Shown here: piece after piece, positions 18,061 through 27,396 of the stretch
Layout: the number at the start of each line of letters is the position of its first letter
Numbering within the stretch: position 1 is the stretch's first letter
Assembly (NCBI RefSeq): GCF_003675385.1
Contig: NZ_RCWZ01000005.1
Coordinates: forward strand, 248,001 to 312,000
Direction of reading: 5' to 3'
DNA from: Mucilaginibacter kameinonensis
GTDB lineage: Bacteria; Bacteroidota; Bacteroidia; Sphingobacteriales; Sphingobacteriaceae
Length of the DNA: 64,000 nt
Notes under the pieces: generated by a model
Database searches by the model: none
The model's input: the letters and a program-made list of their open reading frames with translations, nothing else
Told to the model about the DNA's origin: nothing
Position numbers and translations under genes: made by a program

Positions 18061-19389
18061 CTATATATATCGATTTATCAAATTTTCGATGTATTCTTGT
18101 TTACCGCTTGTCACTTTAGGTTCGCCGTTAGCTATCGCATAGTTACGCAAATCTTCCAAAGAAACCTTACCCTCTTCAAAATCTTTTCCCGTACCTGAAT
18201 CAAATGAGGCATATCTTTCGGTACGTAATTTTTTGTATTCTGATTTTTGCAGGATGTTATCAGCAGTTACCAATGCCCTTGCAAAAAGGTCCATACCACC
18301 AATATGGGCATAGAACAAATCTGCCGGATCGGTTGAGTTACGACGGATCTTGGCATCGAAGTTAATACCACCACCCTGGAAACCGCCTGCCTCAAGGATT
18401 ATCAGCATGCATTCCGTGATCTCATTGATGTCGTTCGGGAACTGGTCGGTATCCCAGCCATTTTGCGAATCTCCGCGGTTAGCGTCTATCGAACCTAATA
18501 ACCCTGAGTCGGCAGCAATCTGTAATTCATGCTGGAAAGTATGACCAGCTAAAGTAGCGTGGTTAACCTCAAGATTCAGTTTAAAATCATTAATCAGGTC
18601 GTATTTCTGTAAAAAGCCCAATACTGTAGCCGCATCATAATCATACTGGTGCTTTGTTGGCTCGCAAGGTTTTGGCTCGATAAAGAAAGTGCCTTTAAAG
18701 CCTTGTTTGCGGGCATAATCTTTAGCGGTATGTAAAAACTTAGCCAGGTGCTCCTGCTCGCGTTTCATGTTGGTGTTAAGCAGGCTCATATAACCTTCGC
18801 GGCCACCCCAGAACACATAATTTTCGCCACCCAGGGCAATTGTAGCGTCAAGTGCAGCTTTTACCTGCGCGCCTGCATGGGCCAATACATGAAAGTCAGG
18901 GTTGGTTGAAGCGCCATTCATGTAACGTTTGTGACTGAACAGGTTTGCAGTGCCCCAAAGCAGTTTTACGCCGCTGGCAGCCTGTTTTTGTTTGGCATAT
19001 TCAACCAAAGCCTGTAAACGACGGTCGTTTTCAGCAACATCGTTACCATAGTCAACCACGTCAACATCGTGAAAGCAGTAATATGGCAGGTTCATTTTGG
19101 TAAGGAACTCAAACGCTGCATCCATTTTGTCTTTAGCACGCTCAACGGCATCCGCCTTTTCATCCCATGGGAAAACATGCGTAGCGCCGCCAAACGGATC
19201 GGCACCGGTACCGCAGAACGAATGCCAGTAAGCTCCTGCAAAACGCAAATGATCTTTCATGGTTTTGCCTGCTACTACCCTATCCGCATCATACCAGCGA
19301 AACGCCAGCGGGTTATCTGATTCAAGGCCTTCAAATTTTACCTGGCCTATTTCTTTGAAAAATTCCTTTTCGCCTGTTACTATGCTCAT
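18061..19389 (-). CDS. xylA: Xylose isomerase
   Basis: 442-residue class II xylose isomerase, interconverting D-xylose and D-xylulose in the cytoplasm. The catalytic histidine is in YYCFHDVDV, metal ligands in FWGGREGY and FIEPKPCEPTKHQYDYD, and the later ANRGD and GGINFDAK motifs complete the metal site. Length fits the longer class II enzymes. Middle gene of xylB-xylA-symporter, separated from xylB by a 105-bp AT-rich gap holding an AAAGGC mini-repeat. Confidence 0.97.
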   Translation of the reverse strand: MSIVTGEKEFFKEIGQVKFEGLESDNPLAFRWYDADRVVAGKTMKDHLRFAGAYWHSFCGTGADPFGGATHVFPWDEKADAVERAKDKMDAAFEFLTKMNLPYYCFHDVDVVDYGNDVAENDRRLQALVEYAKQKQAASGVKLLWGTANLFSHKRYMNGASTNPDFHVLAHAGAQVKAALDATIALGGENYVFWGGREGYMSLLNTNMKREQEHLAKFLHTAKDYARKQGFKGTFFIEPKPCEPTKHQYDYDAATVLGFLQKYDLINDFKLNLEVNHATLAGHTFQHELQIAADSGLLGSIDANRGDSQNGWDTDQFPNDINEITECMLIILEAGGFQGGGINFDAKIRRNSTDPADLFYAHIGGMDLFARALVTADNILQKSEYKKLRTERYASFDSGTGKDFEEGKVSLEDLRNYAIANGEPKVTSGKQEYIENLINRYI

Positions 19390-19469
19390 GTTATTTTAAT
19401 TATTTAATTATCGAATTAATGATTTAATGAATTGTTTATTTGGTAGTTGTTGAGTTATTACAGAAAACA

Positions 19470-19499
19470 CCTTTCGCCTTTAACCTTTTTCCTTTTACC
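19470..19499. repeat. AAAGGC-type mini-repeat at the xylB stop codon
   Basis: CCTTTCGCC-CTTTAACC-TTTTTCC-TTTTACC units like those at 5407 and 51767. The last unit contains the xylB stop (TTA at 19495-19497 on the plus strand). Confidence 0.6.
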
Positions 19500-20970
19500 T
19501 CAGTTTTGCGTCTAAAAGAGCTTTCCACTCCTGGTAAACAGGTTCAAACTGATCTGTTGTAGGTTCTACCAGTTTAATAGCTTTGATATTGCTGAATGCT
19601 TCAGATGGCGATTTGAAAATGCCTGCTCCGATTCCTGCTCCTAAAGCAGCGCCAACGCTGCCGTCATTATTATAAAGCTCAACAGGTACACCGGTTGCAT
19701 TTACAAACGTTTGGGTAAATAAATCGCTCAGGAAAAGGTTGCTTTTGCCTGCACGGATTACAGTTGGGTTCATACCATTCCCGCGCATAATGTCAAAACC
19801 ATAACGGAACGATGAAGCTATACCCTCCTGTACAGCCCTGAAAATATGAGCAGGCGTATGCAGGTTAAGATCGATGTTTTGAAAATGTGCGCCTACCTGT
19901 TTATTGTTTAACATGCGCTCGGCACCGTTGCCAAAAGGAAGCACCTGTAAGCCATCAGCACCTAACGGCGCTTTTTCGGCTTCAGTGTTCATCTGATTGT
20001 AACTGTATCCTATGCCGAATGTGTTTTTTACCCAGCGGTATAAACTGCCTGTTCCGTTAATGCATAGCAACACGCCAAGCCTCTTTTGCTCGTTGGTGTA
20101 GTTAACATGCGCAAATGTATTGATACGTGACTGCTGGTCATAAACTAACTGATCATCTACACCATAAATAACACCGGAGGTACCCGCTGTGGCGGCTACT
20201 TCGCCGGGATTAAGCACATTTAATGATAAGGCGTTGTTTGGCTGATCGCCTGATTTATAAGTAACCGGGATACCCTCCTTTAGATTCAGTTTTTCGGCAA
20301 CCGATGCCTGCAAAGTTCCGTGCGATGAAAACACAGGATTGATAACCGGGAATAAACGCTCATCAAAACCGAAGTAGTTAACGATCTCTTTAGAGATGCC
20401 GTTGGTTTTGAAATCGAAAAATACCCCCTCAGAAAGTGCTGATACTGATGTAGTGATCTCGCCGGTAAGTTTCATGGCGATATAATCGCCGGGTAGCATG
20501 ATCTTATCGATCTTATTATAGATCTCCGGTTCGTTTTCTTTTACCCAGGCCAGTTTTGAAGCGGTAAAGTTACCGGGAGAATTAAGCAGGTGCGAAAGGC
20601 AATGCTCTTCGCCAATTGCAGCAAATGCCTTATCGCCTATTTCAACAGCGCGGCTATCGCACCATATAATACTATCACGTAATACGTTTTGATCTTTATC
20701 AACAAGTACAAGACCGTGCATTTGATAAGCTATGCCTATTGCAGCGATATCCTTTGAATTATAACCACCTTTGGCATGGCAGCGCTCAAGTGCCTTTTGT
20801 GCCTGTTCCCACCACATGGACGGCGATTGCTCGGCCCAGCCGGGATGCAATGCTTTTATTGGTGACTCCTCATCGGGATATTGCGCAGACGCAACTGTGT
20901 TTTGTGTAGCAGCGTCCACAACACTTACTTTTACCGACGAAGTACCTATATCAATCCCTAATAATAGCAT
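19495..20970 (-). CDS. xylB: Xylulokinase
   Basis: 491-residue FGGY-family carbohydrate kinase phosphorylating D-xylulose to xylulose-5-phosphate. The N-terminal phosphate-binding loop LLGIDIGTSSVKVSV, substrate segment YQMHGLVLVD, catalytic aspartate in KSGDQPNNA and the C-terminal adenosine-binding GGxxGAALGAGIGAG-like region are all visible. First gene of the xylose operon, divergent from the LacI-type regulator across a 130-bp region with a palindromic operator. The C-terminus ends within a mini-repeat. Confidence 0.95.
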   Translation of the reverse strand: MLLLGIDIGTSSVKVSVVDAATQNTVASAQYPDEESPIKALHPGWAEQSPSMWWEQAQKALERCHAKGGYNSKDIAAIGIAYQMHGLVLVDKDQNVLRDSIIWCDSRAVEIGDKAFAAIGEEHCLSHLLNSPGNFTASKLAWVKENEPEIYNKIDKIMLPGDYIAMKLTGEITTSVSALSEGVFFDFKTNGISKEIVNYFGFDERLFPVINPVFSSHGTLQASVAEKLNLKEGIPVTYKSGDQPNNALSLNVLNPGEVAATAGTSGVIYGVDDQLVYDQQSRINTFAHVNYTNEQKRLGVLLCINGTGSLYRWVKNTFGIGYSYNQMNTEAEKAPLGADGLQVLPFGNGAERMLNNKQVGAHFQNIDLNLHTPAHIFRAVQEGIASSFRYGFDIMRGNGMNPTVIRAGKSNLFLSDLFTQTFVNATGVPVELYNNDGSVGAALGAGIGAGIFKSPSEAFSNIKAIKLVEPTTDQFEPVYQEWKALLDAKLR

Positions 20971-21057
20971 AGCCTATTCAGATTTTTGTGTGATTTTTTG
21001 GTTGTATTTATTAATTGGTAACTTAACGCAACGAAAATAAATAAATAAATAAAAATT

Positions 21058-21069
21058 GCAATCGATTGC
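21058..21069. promoter_or_regulatory. LacI-family operator between xylB and its regulator
   Basis: GCAATCGATTGC is a perfect 12-bp palindrome with a central CG, the classic shape of a LacI/GalR-family operator. It lies 88 bp upstream of xylB and 32 bp upstream of the regulator ATG, so it could repress both divergent units. Confidence 0.7.
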
Positions 21070-21100
21070 GTAAAATATTTTTTCCAAATTGCACTCACCA

Positions 21101-22132
21101 ATGAAGAAAGTAAAACGCACAACCATTTATGACATTGCCGCCAAGCTCGGCATAACTGCATCCTCGGTATCAAGGGCGCTGAACAACAGCAGCCAGGTAA
21201 ATGAAAAGACCCGCGAGCTGATCATTAAAACCGCCGATGAGCTCAATTATAAACGTAATACGCTTGCCTCCAACCTACGTAAGGGGCATTCAAAAACCAT
21301 TGGCGTTGTGGTACCCCGCATCAACCAGAACTTTTTCGCCAATGTAATAGCCGGGATTGAGGAAACAACCTATCAAAAAGGATATAACCTGATCATCTGC
21401 CAATCGGGCGAGGTACATGATAAGGAAATACAATGCGTAAATACCCTTATTAATCAGCATGTGGATTGTATAGTGATCTCAGTATCAGCTGATAGTTACG
21501 ATTACCAGCATCTGCAAAACGTGCTGGATCACGGCATTCAACTGATTCAGTTTGACCGCGTTGCCGAAGAGCTGGAAACCCTTAAAGTGATCAATGATAA
21601 TGAGCAGGCTTCGTTCGAGGCGGTATCGCACTTGATTGAAAACGGCTACAAACGTATTGCACTGCTTGAAGGTCCGCAAAACCTGAACATCTTCCGCCAG
21701 CGAAAAACTGGGTATCTGCGGGCGTTAGAAACTCATAAAGTTGCCGTTATTGATGAATTGGTAGTGGAAAACGCCTGGACAAAAGAACTTGGTGCCGAAG
21801 CTACGCGCAAACTGCTTAACCTCCCCCAGCCTCCTGACGCGATATTTGCTTCGACCTCAGACTTTTCCGCACTGGGTGTTTTGGAGGTAGCTAATGCTAT
21901 GAAAATACAAGTACCATCAGAACTTGGCATCTGCGGTTACTCTAACGAAGCTTTTACAGAAATAACCAGTCCGTCCATAACATCGATAGATCAGTTTAGC
22001 GTTTACATGGGTAAAACCATAGGCAACCTGTTTTTTCAGGAGATTGGCAATACTGAGGTTTCGGTTAAACCTAAGATCATCAGCATAAAACCAGAATTGA
22101 TCATCAGAGGATCTACAGCGAAGAAGGGATAG
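21101..22132 (+). CDS. LacI-family transcriptional regulator, probable xylose repressor
   Basis: 343-residue regulator. The N-terminal LacI helix-turn-helix reads TIYDIAAKLGITASSVSRALNN (about 7-28) with the hinge NTLASNLRKG, and the rest is a periplasmic-binding-protein-like effector domain starting at TIGVVVP. The ATG at 21101 is chosen over a TTG at 21089 because it puts the DNA-binding domain in the usual position. Divergence from xylB-xylA and the intergenic palindrome suggest it controls xylose genes with a xylose-derived ligand; ligand identity is inference. Confidence 0.9.
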   Translation: MKKVKRTTIYDIAAKLGITASSVSRALNNSSQVNEKTRELIIKTADELNYKRNTLASNLRKGHSKTIGVVVPRINQNFFANVIAGIEETTYQKGYNLIICQSGEVHDKEIQCVNTLINQHVDCIVISVSADSYDYQHLQNVLDHGIQLIQFDRVAEELETLKVINDNEQASFEAVSHLIENGYKRIALLEGPQNLNIFRQRKTGYLRALETHKVAVIDELVVENAWTKELGAEATRKLLNLPQPPDAIFASTSDFSALGVLEVANAMKIQVPSELGICGYSNEAFTEITSPSITSIDQFSVYMGKTIGNLFFQEIGNTEVSVKPKIISIKPELIIRGSTAKKG

Positions 22133-22159
22133 TTCTTCACCATTTCTTCTCAACAATCG

Positions 22160-22246
22160 TCATTGCGGGGCACGAAGCAATCCCAAACGTCACAGAGCGA
22201 CGTGCTTGGTCACTTTATACTCTGTCGGCAGCGTTCCGCGCAATGA
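22160..22246. repeat. TCATTGCG-type inverted-end repeat element
   Basis: An 87-bp element with near-perfect 11-bp inverted ends, TCATTGCGGGG (22160-22170) and CCGCGCAATGA (22236-22246, one mismatch), plus internal GCACGAAGCAATCCC. It has the form of the dispersed elements at 27397-27490, with a trace at about 25965. No coding capacity. It lies between the regulator and cydA. Confidence 0.65.
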
Positions 22247-22383
22247 TATTTTTAGTAAATAATCCCCATTAATCCAATTTTTTTGGATTGGTATTTTCAT
22301 TTTAAATTCAATATCGATAAGCATTTAGTTACATATTTGTTACATTAAGCTTTAATTTCAGCCATTATTTAATTATAATACGT

Positions 22384-23700
22384 ATGGATGATTTTTTAGC
22401 GGCCAGATCCCAAATGGCCTTATCGTTAGGGTTTCATATCATATATTCCTGTATCGGTATGGTGATGCCTGTTTTTATGGCTATATCCCACTTTAAATGG
22501 ATAAAAACGCAGGATCCCGTCTATAAAAATATTACTGTTGCCTGGAGCAAGGGCGTGGCTATATTTTTCGCGACCGGCGCCGTATCCGGCACGATGCTTT
22601 CATTTGAACTCGGGTTGCTTTGGCCTGGTTTTATGAAGCATGCCGGGCCTATCTTCGGGATGCCATTCTCCCTTGAAGGAGTAGCCTTTTTTATTGAGGC
22701 AATAGCGCTGGGCTTGTTCCTGTATGGCTGGAACCGACTCAACAACTGGGTACATTGGACAGCCGGGATCATTGTAGGTGTAAGTGGCGTCGCATCGGGC
22801 ATCTTAGTAGTAGCTGCTAATTCATGGATGAACAGCCCTTCGGGTTTCGATTTCGTGAACGGACAGTATATTAATATTGACCCGGTAAAAGCCATGTTCA
22901 ACAAGGCTTGGTTTTCAGAGTCATTGCATATGATCATAGCGGCTTTTTCGGCAACGGGTTTTGCGGTGGCTGGTATTCACGCGCTGATGATCTACCGCAA
23001 ACAGAATGTGCTTTTCCATACCAAGGCTTTTAAAATCGCTATCATTTTTGGCGCGGCGGCAGCCATTTTACAGCCTTTTAGTGGTGATCTTTCGGCTAAA
23101 AACGCTGCCAAGCGTCAACCTGCAAAGCTGGCGGCCATGGAGGCTTATTTCCATACCCAGGAATATGCCCCGCTGGTTATAGGAGGTATACCGGATACAG
23201 CGGCTAAAAAAGTTAACTACGGGATAGAAATTCCCGGTTTGTTAAGCTTTTTGGTCCATGATAATTTCAAAACGCCCGTAAATGGTTTGGATAAGATCCC
23301 GGTAAAAAATCAGCCCCCGGTAGCTGTTACCCATTACGCCTTTCAAATTATGGTAAGTATAGGTGTTTTGATGATGCTGATAGGGATCATCTATTTTTAT
23401 GAACTCTGGAAAAAGAAAGATCTGCTTTCCAAACCCTGGTTCCTGAAAACTTTCATATGGGCAACCCCGCTTGGTTTTATCGCTCTTGAGGCCGGATGGA
23501 CGGTAACCGAAGTTGGTCGCCAGCCCTGGATAATTCAGGGTGTTATGCGTACCAGCGAAGCGGTTACACCTATGCCTGGAATCCAGTATTCGTTTTACCT
23601 GTTCAGCTTTATTTATTTTACGCTGAGTGTAGCTGTTATATTTTTATTAAAGAGGCAGATCCAGATGGTGCCAGAATTGTATGACCGTAAAACCGCCTGA
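22384..23700 (+). CDS. cydA: Cytochrome bd ubiquinol oxidase subunit I
   Basis: 438-residue multi-span inner-membrane subunit of the high-affinity terminal oxidase bd. The haem b595 ligand corresponds to H18 in SLGFHIIYS, the haem b558 histidine is in SESLHMI, and the GRQPWIIQGVMRT block holds the conserved Gly-Arg-Gln-Pro-Trp motif. The quinol loop between the sixth and seventh helices is short (about 85 residues), so this is the short-Q-loop type. Two bases separate it from cydB, making a cydAB operon for microaerobic or stress respiration. Confidence 0.95.
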   Translation: MDDFLAARSQMALSLGFHIIYSCIGMVMPVFMAISHFKWIKTQDPVYKNITVAWSKGVAIFFATGAVSGTMLSFELGLLWPGFMKHAGPIFGMPFSLEGVAFFIEAIALGLFLYGWNRLNNWVHWTAGIIVGVSGVASGILVVAANSWMNSPSGFDFVNGQYINIDPVKAMFNKAWFSESLHMIIAAFSATGFAVAGIHALMIYRKQNVLFHTKAFKIAIIFGAAAAILQPFSGDLSAKNAAKRQPAKLAAMEAYFHTQEYAPLVIGGIPDTAAKKVNYGIEIPGLLSFLVHDNFKTPVNGLDKIPVKNQPPVAVTHYAFQIMVSIGVLMMLIGIIYFYELWKKKDLLSKPWFLKTFIWATPLGFIALEAGWTVTEVGRQPWIIQGVMRTSEAVTPMPGIQYSFYLFSFIYFTLSVAVIFLLKRQIQMVPELYDRKTA

Positions 23701-23702
23701 CC

Positions 23703-24713
23703 ATGATGCTTTATATTGTAATCCTTTTCCTGTTCGCGGCCATTACCCTTTACTTTTTATTGGGCGGCGCTGATTTCGGCGCGGGCATAATCGAGCTTTT
23801 TACCTCCACCGACAATAAACATCGAACCCGTAAAATCATGTACCAGGCTATTGGCCCTATTTGGGAAGCCAATCACATGTGGCTCATTATTACCGTGGTG
23901 GTGCTGTTTGTGGGTTTTCCTGTAATTTACAGCGAAATGTGTATTTACCTGCACATTCCTTTGTTAATCATGCTGCTTGGTGTAATAGCCCGAGGTACCG
24001 CATTTTCGTTCCGGAATTATGATGCTGTTAAGGACGAAAAAACACAGGCATTTTATACTCACATATTTGTTTATTCAAGCTTTGTTACCCCTTTATTTTT
24101 AGGCATTATTGCAGGGAGTGCGCTATCCGGACAGATTGATCCTAAAGCTACAGATTTTGCCCATGCTTACATTTTTAGCTGGTTTAATTGGTTTTCGGTA
24201 TCAGTTGGCCTCTTTACGGTTGCACTTTGCGGCTTCCTTGCTGCTATTTATATAGTTGGTGAAACGGAAGATATAGACGAAATTAAGCGTTACATCCGTA
24301 AAGCGAAAATTATGAACATTGCTGCTGTGATTTGCGGCGCGCTGGTATTCTTAGCTTCTCATTTCGAGCGTGTTCATCTGGCCAACTGGATTTTTGGCAA
24401 CCCGGTAAGTTTAGTTGCGGTAATAGCGGCAACTATTTCATTGGTAGTGCTTTATCTGATCATATCGCATCGGAAAAACAGGCAATGGATCAGGGTGTTG
24501 GCTGCATTCCAGGTTTGTATGATCCTGATATCGGTTGGTTTCTCGCGCTTCCCAAGGTTTGTTATTTTTAAAGATGGCAGTTCGATGTCGTTGCTTACAG
24601 AGCATGCTAACAGTAACAGCATTGATGATCTGGGCATTGGCCTGCTGGTTGGTAGCTTGTTTATATTGCCGGCATTGGGGTATCTATATTACGCGTTTAA
24701 GAAGAAGGCTTAA
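23703..24713 (+). CDS. cydB: Cytochrome bd ubiquinol oxidase subunit II
   Basis: 336-residue eight- to nine-span subunit. The conserved early GGADFGAGI (the GADF motif), IGPIWEANHMWLI (E-A-N-H-V/M-W motif) and RGTAFSFRNY segments are visible. Pairs with CydA to form the oxidase. The TAA stop is the first three bases of a long imperfect hairpin. No cydC/D or cydX is adjacent in the window. Confidence 0.95.
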   Translation: MMLYIVILFLFAAITLYFLLGGADFGAGIIELFTSTDNKHRTRKIMYQAIGPIWEANHMWLIITVVVLFVGFPVIYSEMCIYLHIPLLIMLLGVIARGTAFSFRNYDAVKDEKTQAFYTHIFVYSSFVTPLFLGIIAGSALSGQIDPKATDFAHAYIFSWFNWFSVSVGLFTVALCGFLAAIYIVGETEDIDEIKRYIRKAKIMNIAAVICGALVFLASHFERVHLANWIFGNPVSLVAVIAATISLVVLYLIISHRKNRQWIRVLAAFQVCMILISVGFSRFPRFVIFKDGSSMSLLTEHANSNSIDDLGIGLLVGSLFILPALGYLYYAFKKKA

Positions 24714-24796
24714 CCATGATTCGCTTGATTTTAGGATTCGCTTGATTTATTTAGAACATAGCATCATGAAATCCTAAAATCAGGCACATCATGGTT
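24712..24796. repeat. Long interrupted palindrome touching the cydB stop
   Basis: Two 27-nt arms: AACCATGAT (24712-24720) pairs with ATCATGGTT (24788-24796), and TGATTTTAGGATT (24726-24738) pairs perfectly with AATCCTAAAATCA (24770-24782). Symmetrical 5-nt mismatches separate the segments. Could serve as cydAB terminator or as a mobile palindromic element. Confidence 0.7.
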
Positions 24797-24836
24797 TTAA
24801 TAATAAAGATGTGCTGTCAAATATTACATTTGTGTT

Positions 24837-25865
24837 GTGAAGAATTATTTAAAGATCTTATCAATAGACGAGTATTCGATTACGCCTAAGTACCTGCAGC
24901 TATCTAATGCCATTATCAGGGCCATTGAAAGCGGGCAGATTGTGAAGGATGATATGCTTCCCTCTATCAATGATTTGAGTTATGCGCTGGATACTTCACG
25001 CAATACTATTGAGCGTGTTTACAAGGAATTGAAAGAGAAAGGTATTGTAAGCTCAGTACCGGGTAAAGGTTTTTTTATATCCAATACCGATTTTCAGAAG
25101 CCACTTAAGATCTTTCTGCTGTTCAACAAGCTCAGCGCGCATAAAAAGATCATTTATGATGCTTTTGTTGCTACTATAGGCGAGCAGGCGGCCATAGATT
25201 TTTATATCTACAATAACGATTTCTACTTTTTCAAAAAGATCATTACCGAAAGTATCCAGAGTGACTATGCCAAATACATCGTTATTCCGCATTTCCTGGA
25301 TAATGAAACCAAAGCCCATGAGATCATTAACACTATCCCTAAGGATAAATTGATCTTACTGGATAACATGGTGCCAGGCGTAAGCGGTAAATTTGCAGCC
25401 ATTTATGAAAACTTTGCTACCGATGTATATGAGGCCTTGAAAAGTATGCTGGATAGCCTGAGCAAATACCATACGCTCAAACTTATCTTCCCCGGTAAAA
25501 CCTATCATTCCAAAGAGATCATGAAAGGTTTCCTGAATTTTTGCAGGCAGTATGCTTTTGAATATGATATAGTTGAAACGCTATCCACCGAGGCTATTCA
25601 GAAAAATACGGTATACATCAGTCTTACTGAGGATGACCTGGTTGAACTCATCAAAAAGATTCTCGCCTCCGATTTAAAGGTGGCCAAAGACGTAGGTGTG
25701 ATCTCATACAATGAAACTGCACTTAAAGAGATTATTCTTGATGGCATCACCACCATTTCAACCGACTTTAAATTGATGGGCAGCAAAGCGGCCGAGTTTG
25801 CACTGAACAATTGCCATGAGCATTTTGCTGTGCCGTTTACAGTCAGGTTGCGGAGCTCGTTGTGA
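24837..25865 (+). CDS. GntR-family regulator with periplasmic-binding-like domain
   Basis: 342-residue regulator with a winged helix-turn-helix of the GntR type (PKYLQLSNAIIRAIESG, then DTSRNTIERVYKELKEKG, about 15-75) and a C-terminal domain resembling the periplasmic-binding-protein/LacI effector fold. The GTG at 24837 starts MKNYLK. Located downstream of cydAB and upstream of the DUF1080/Gfo genes. Ligand and targets are unknown; the effector domain suggests a sugar. Confidence 0.85.
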   Translation: MKNYLKILSIDEYSITPKYLQLSNAIIRAIESGQIVKDDMLPSINDLSYALDTSRNTIERVYKELKEKGIVSSVPGKGFFISNTDFQKPLKIFLLFNKLSAHKKIIYDAFVATIGEQAAIDFYIYNNDFYFFKKIITESIQSDYAKYIVIPHFLDNETKAHEIINTIPKDKLILLDNMVPGVSGKFAAIYENFATDVYEALKSMLDSLSKYHTLKLIFPGKTYHSKEIMKGFLNFCRQYAFEYDIVETLSTEAIQKNTVYISLTEDDLVELIKKILASDLKVAKDVGVISYNETALKEIILDGITTISTDFKLMGSKAAEFALNNCHEHFAVPFTVRLRSSL

Positions 25866-25895
25866 GCGCCCCCTACCCCCCTAAAGGGGGGAATA
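25866..25895. repeat. CCCCCTAAAGGGGG-type repeat after a stop codon
   Basis: The repeat begins right after the GntR TGA stop: GCGCCCCCTACCCCCC then TAAAGGGGGG. The arm structure matches the CCCCCTTTAGGGGG element at 9250. Confidence 0.6.
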
Positions 25896-25921
25896 ATACC
25901 TGAAGAGTTTAAGGGATTTTA

Positions 25922-25954
25922 AGACTTACGAAGTTTTTAAAACTTCGTAAGTCT
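25922..25954. repeat. 33-bp perfect palindrome, copy 1
   Basis: AGACTTACGAAGTTTT (25922-25937) pairs perfectly with AAAACTTCGTAAGTCT (25939-25954), with one base between. An identical 33-nt copy is at 34156-34188. Confidence 0.9.
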
Positions 25955-26002
25955 GGATTGTATCGCAATGACGCGCTTATTAATGCTTTTCTGCTTAAGA
26001 TA

Positions 26003-27364
26003 TTACTTCAGTTCCCTAACTTTTATGCTTCTGAAAAACACTTCATTGCCATGGTCCTGCAGCAATAAGTGACCGGAAGGGGCTTCTCCGAAGTTTTTCC
26101 AGATTGTGTATTTGCTGATAGCTACCAAATCGCGGAAAGCTTTTGAACCACGCTCATATTCCAATACTTTAACACCGTTTAGATAATGCTCAACGTGATT
26201 GTTAGGATATACCACCACGCGGCCAGTATTCCACGCTCCTATTGGGTGTACAAAACGTTCTTGTTTATTAGCTTTGATGAGGTCATATAACGAGGCTAAA
26301 GTACGGTCGCCATCACGGCCAAGTTTGGCATCAGGGTGCAGTTTATCATCAAGCACCTGGTATTCCAGACCGATTGCCGAACCTTTGGTAACTTCAGACA
26401 GGGTAACAAAATATTTAACACCGCTATTGGCACCTGGTGTAAGCTTAAATTCAAACGAAAGGTCAAAAGCGCTGTAATTATCATTGGTCACGATATCGCC
26501 ACCACCTGATTCTTCCTGACCGGCGGACGGTAACACATGCATGGTGCCGTTAGCATATTCCCAACCTTTTTCAGGGAACGCTTTAAGGGTTGCACCATGC
26601 CAGCCTGTATTGGTTTTGCCATCATACAATAGTTTCCAGCCGTTTGCTTTTTCGGTAGTTGTTATGCTGTTTGGCGTAAGGTTAACTACATATACATCCT
26701 TTGGAAATGGTGTGGCTTTTAAATTGGTAGTTTTCAGGTTAAGGTTTTTGAAATACACTTTTTTACCAGCCTGTTTTTCTTCACTTACAGCGTGTACCTG
26801 TAACGCGATAAAGCCTTTGCTGTCAACAGTATCAACCACATCGCCTGCAGGCACGTCATTTACCCACGTTTTCATTTCGTTGCCGATACATTCAATTTTG
26901 ATGTGATTGTATTCGCCAACTTTAAACGCGTCTTTAGCCTTTGGGTTAAGATCAAGCGGATACAGCCAGTCTCTTCTGCCCTCATCATAGATACCGCCGG
27001 TCCATTTGCGTGATGATGGGTCAATTTCAAATTGCCTGCCATACACTTTGCCTTTACCTTTGTTGCCTTCCGGATCGTAATGACTGCGGGTTTGCACGCC
27101 CGAATTGCTCAGTTCGCTTTCGATTTTAGCGTCCAATTCCAGTATGAAGTTACCATACTCTTTTTCGGTAACTAAGAATGAATTGCCAGAGTTAAGCACG
27201 GTAGTACCAACTATAGCACCGTCTTCTACTTTATAGTCGGCAGAGCCGGCAAGTTGTTTCCAGCCTTTAAGCGTTTTACCATCAAATAACTTGGTTTGCG
27301 CGCTGGCCGGACTTAATGCCGCTGACGCTAATAGCATAATAGCAGGGTAGATTATTTTTTTCAT
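26003..27364 (-). CDS. Exported tandem DUF1080 protein, probable 3-keto-glycoside hydrolase
   Basis: 453-residue exported protein (signal peptide about 1-22, ending SPASAQ). It has two concanavalin-like DUF1080 domains in tandem: residues about 24-205 (start TKLFDGKTLKGWKQL) and about 237-450 (GWKLLYDGKTNTGWHG), both with the family D-G-K-[TS]-x-x-G-W opening. DUF1080 members studied so far cleave 3-keto-disaccharides by elimination. A fused pair is longer than the usual single-domain protein. The neighbouring Gfo/Idh oxidoreductase could supply 3-keto sugars; this pairing is inference. Confidence 0.85.
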   Translation of the reverse strand: MKKIIYPAIMLLASAALSPASAQTKLFDGKTLKGWKQLAGSADYKVEDGAIVGTTVLNSGNSFLVTEKEYGNFILELDAKIESELSNSGVQTRSHYDPEGNKGKGKVYGRQFEIDPSSRKWTGGIYDEGRRDWLYPLDLNPKAKDAFKVGEYNHIKIECIGNEMKTWVNDVPAGDVVDTVDSKGFIALQVHAVSEEKQAGKKVYFKNLNLKTTNLKATPFPKDVYVVNLTPNSITTTEKANGWKLLYDGKTNTGWHGATLKAFPEKGWEYANGTMHVLPSAGQEESGGGDIVTNDNYSAFDLSFEFKLTPGANSGVKYFVTLSEVTKGSAIGLEYQVLDDKLHPDAKLGRDGDRTLASLYDLIKANKQERFVHPIGAWNTGRVVVYPNNHVEHYLNGVKVLEYERGSKAFRDLVAISKYTIWKNFGEAPSGHLLLQDHGNEVFFRSIKVRELK

Positions 27365-27396
27365 GATTGATATTTTCTAATTATTCATAAATAAAT

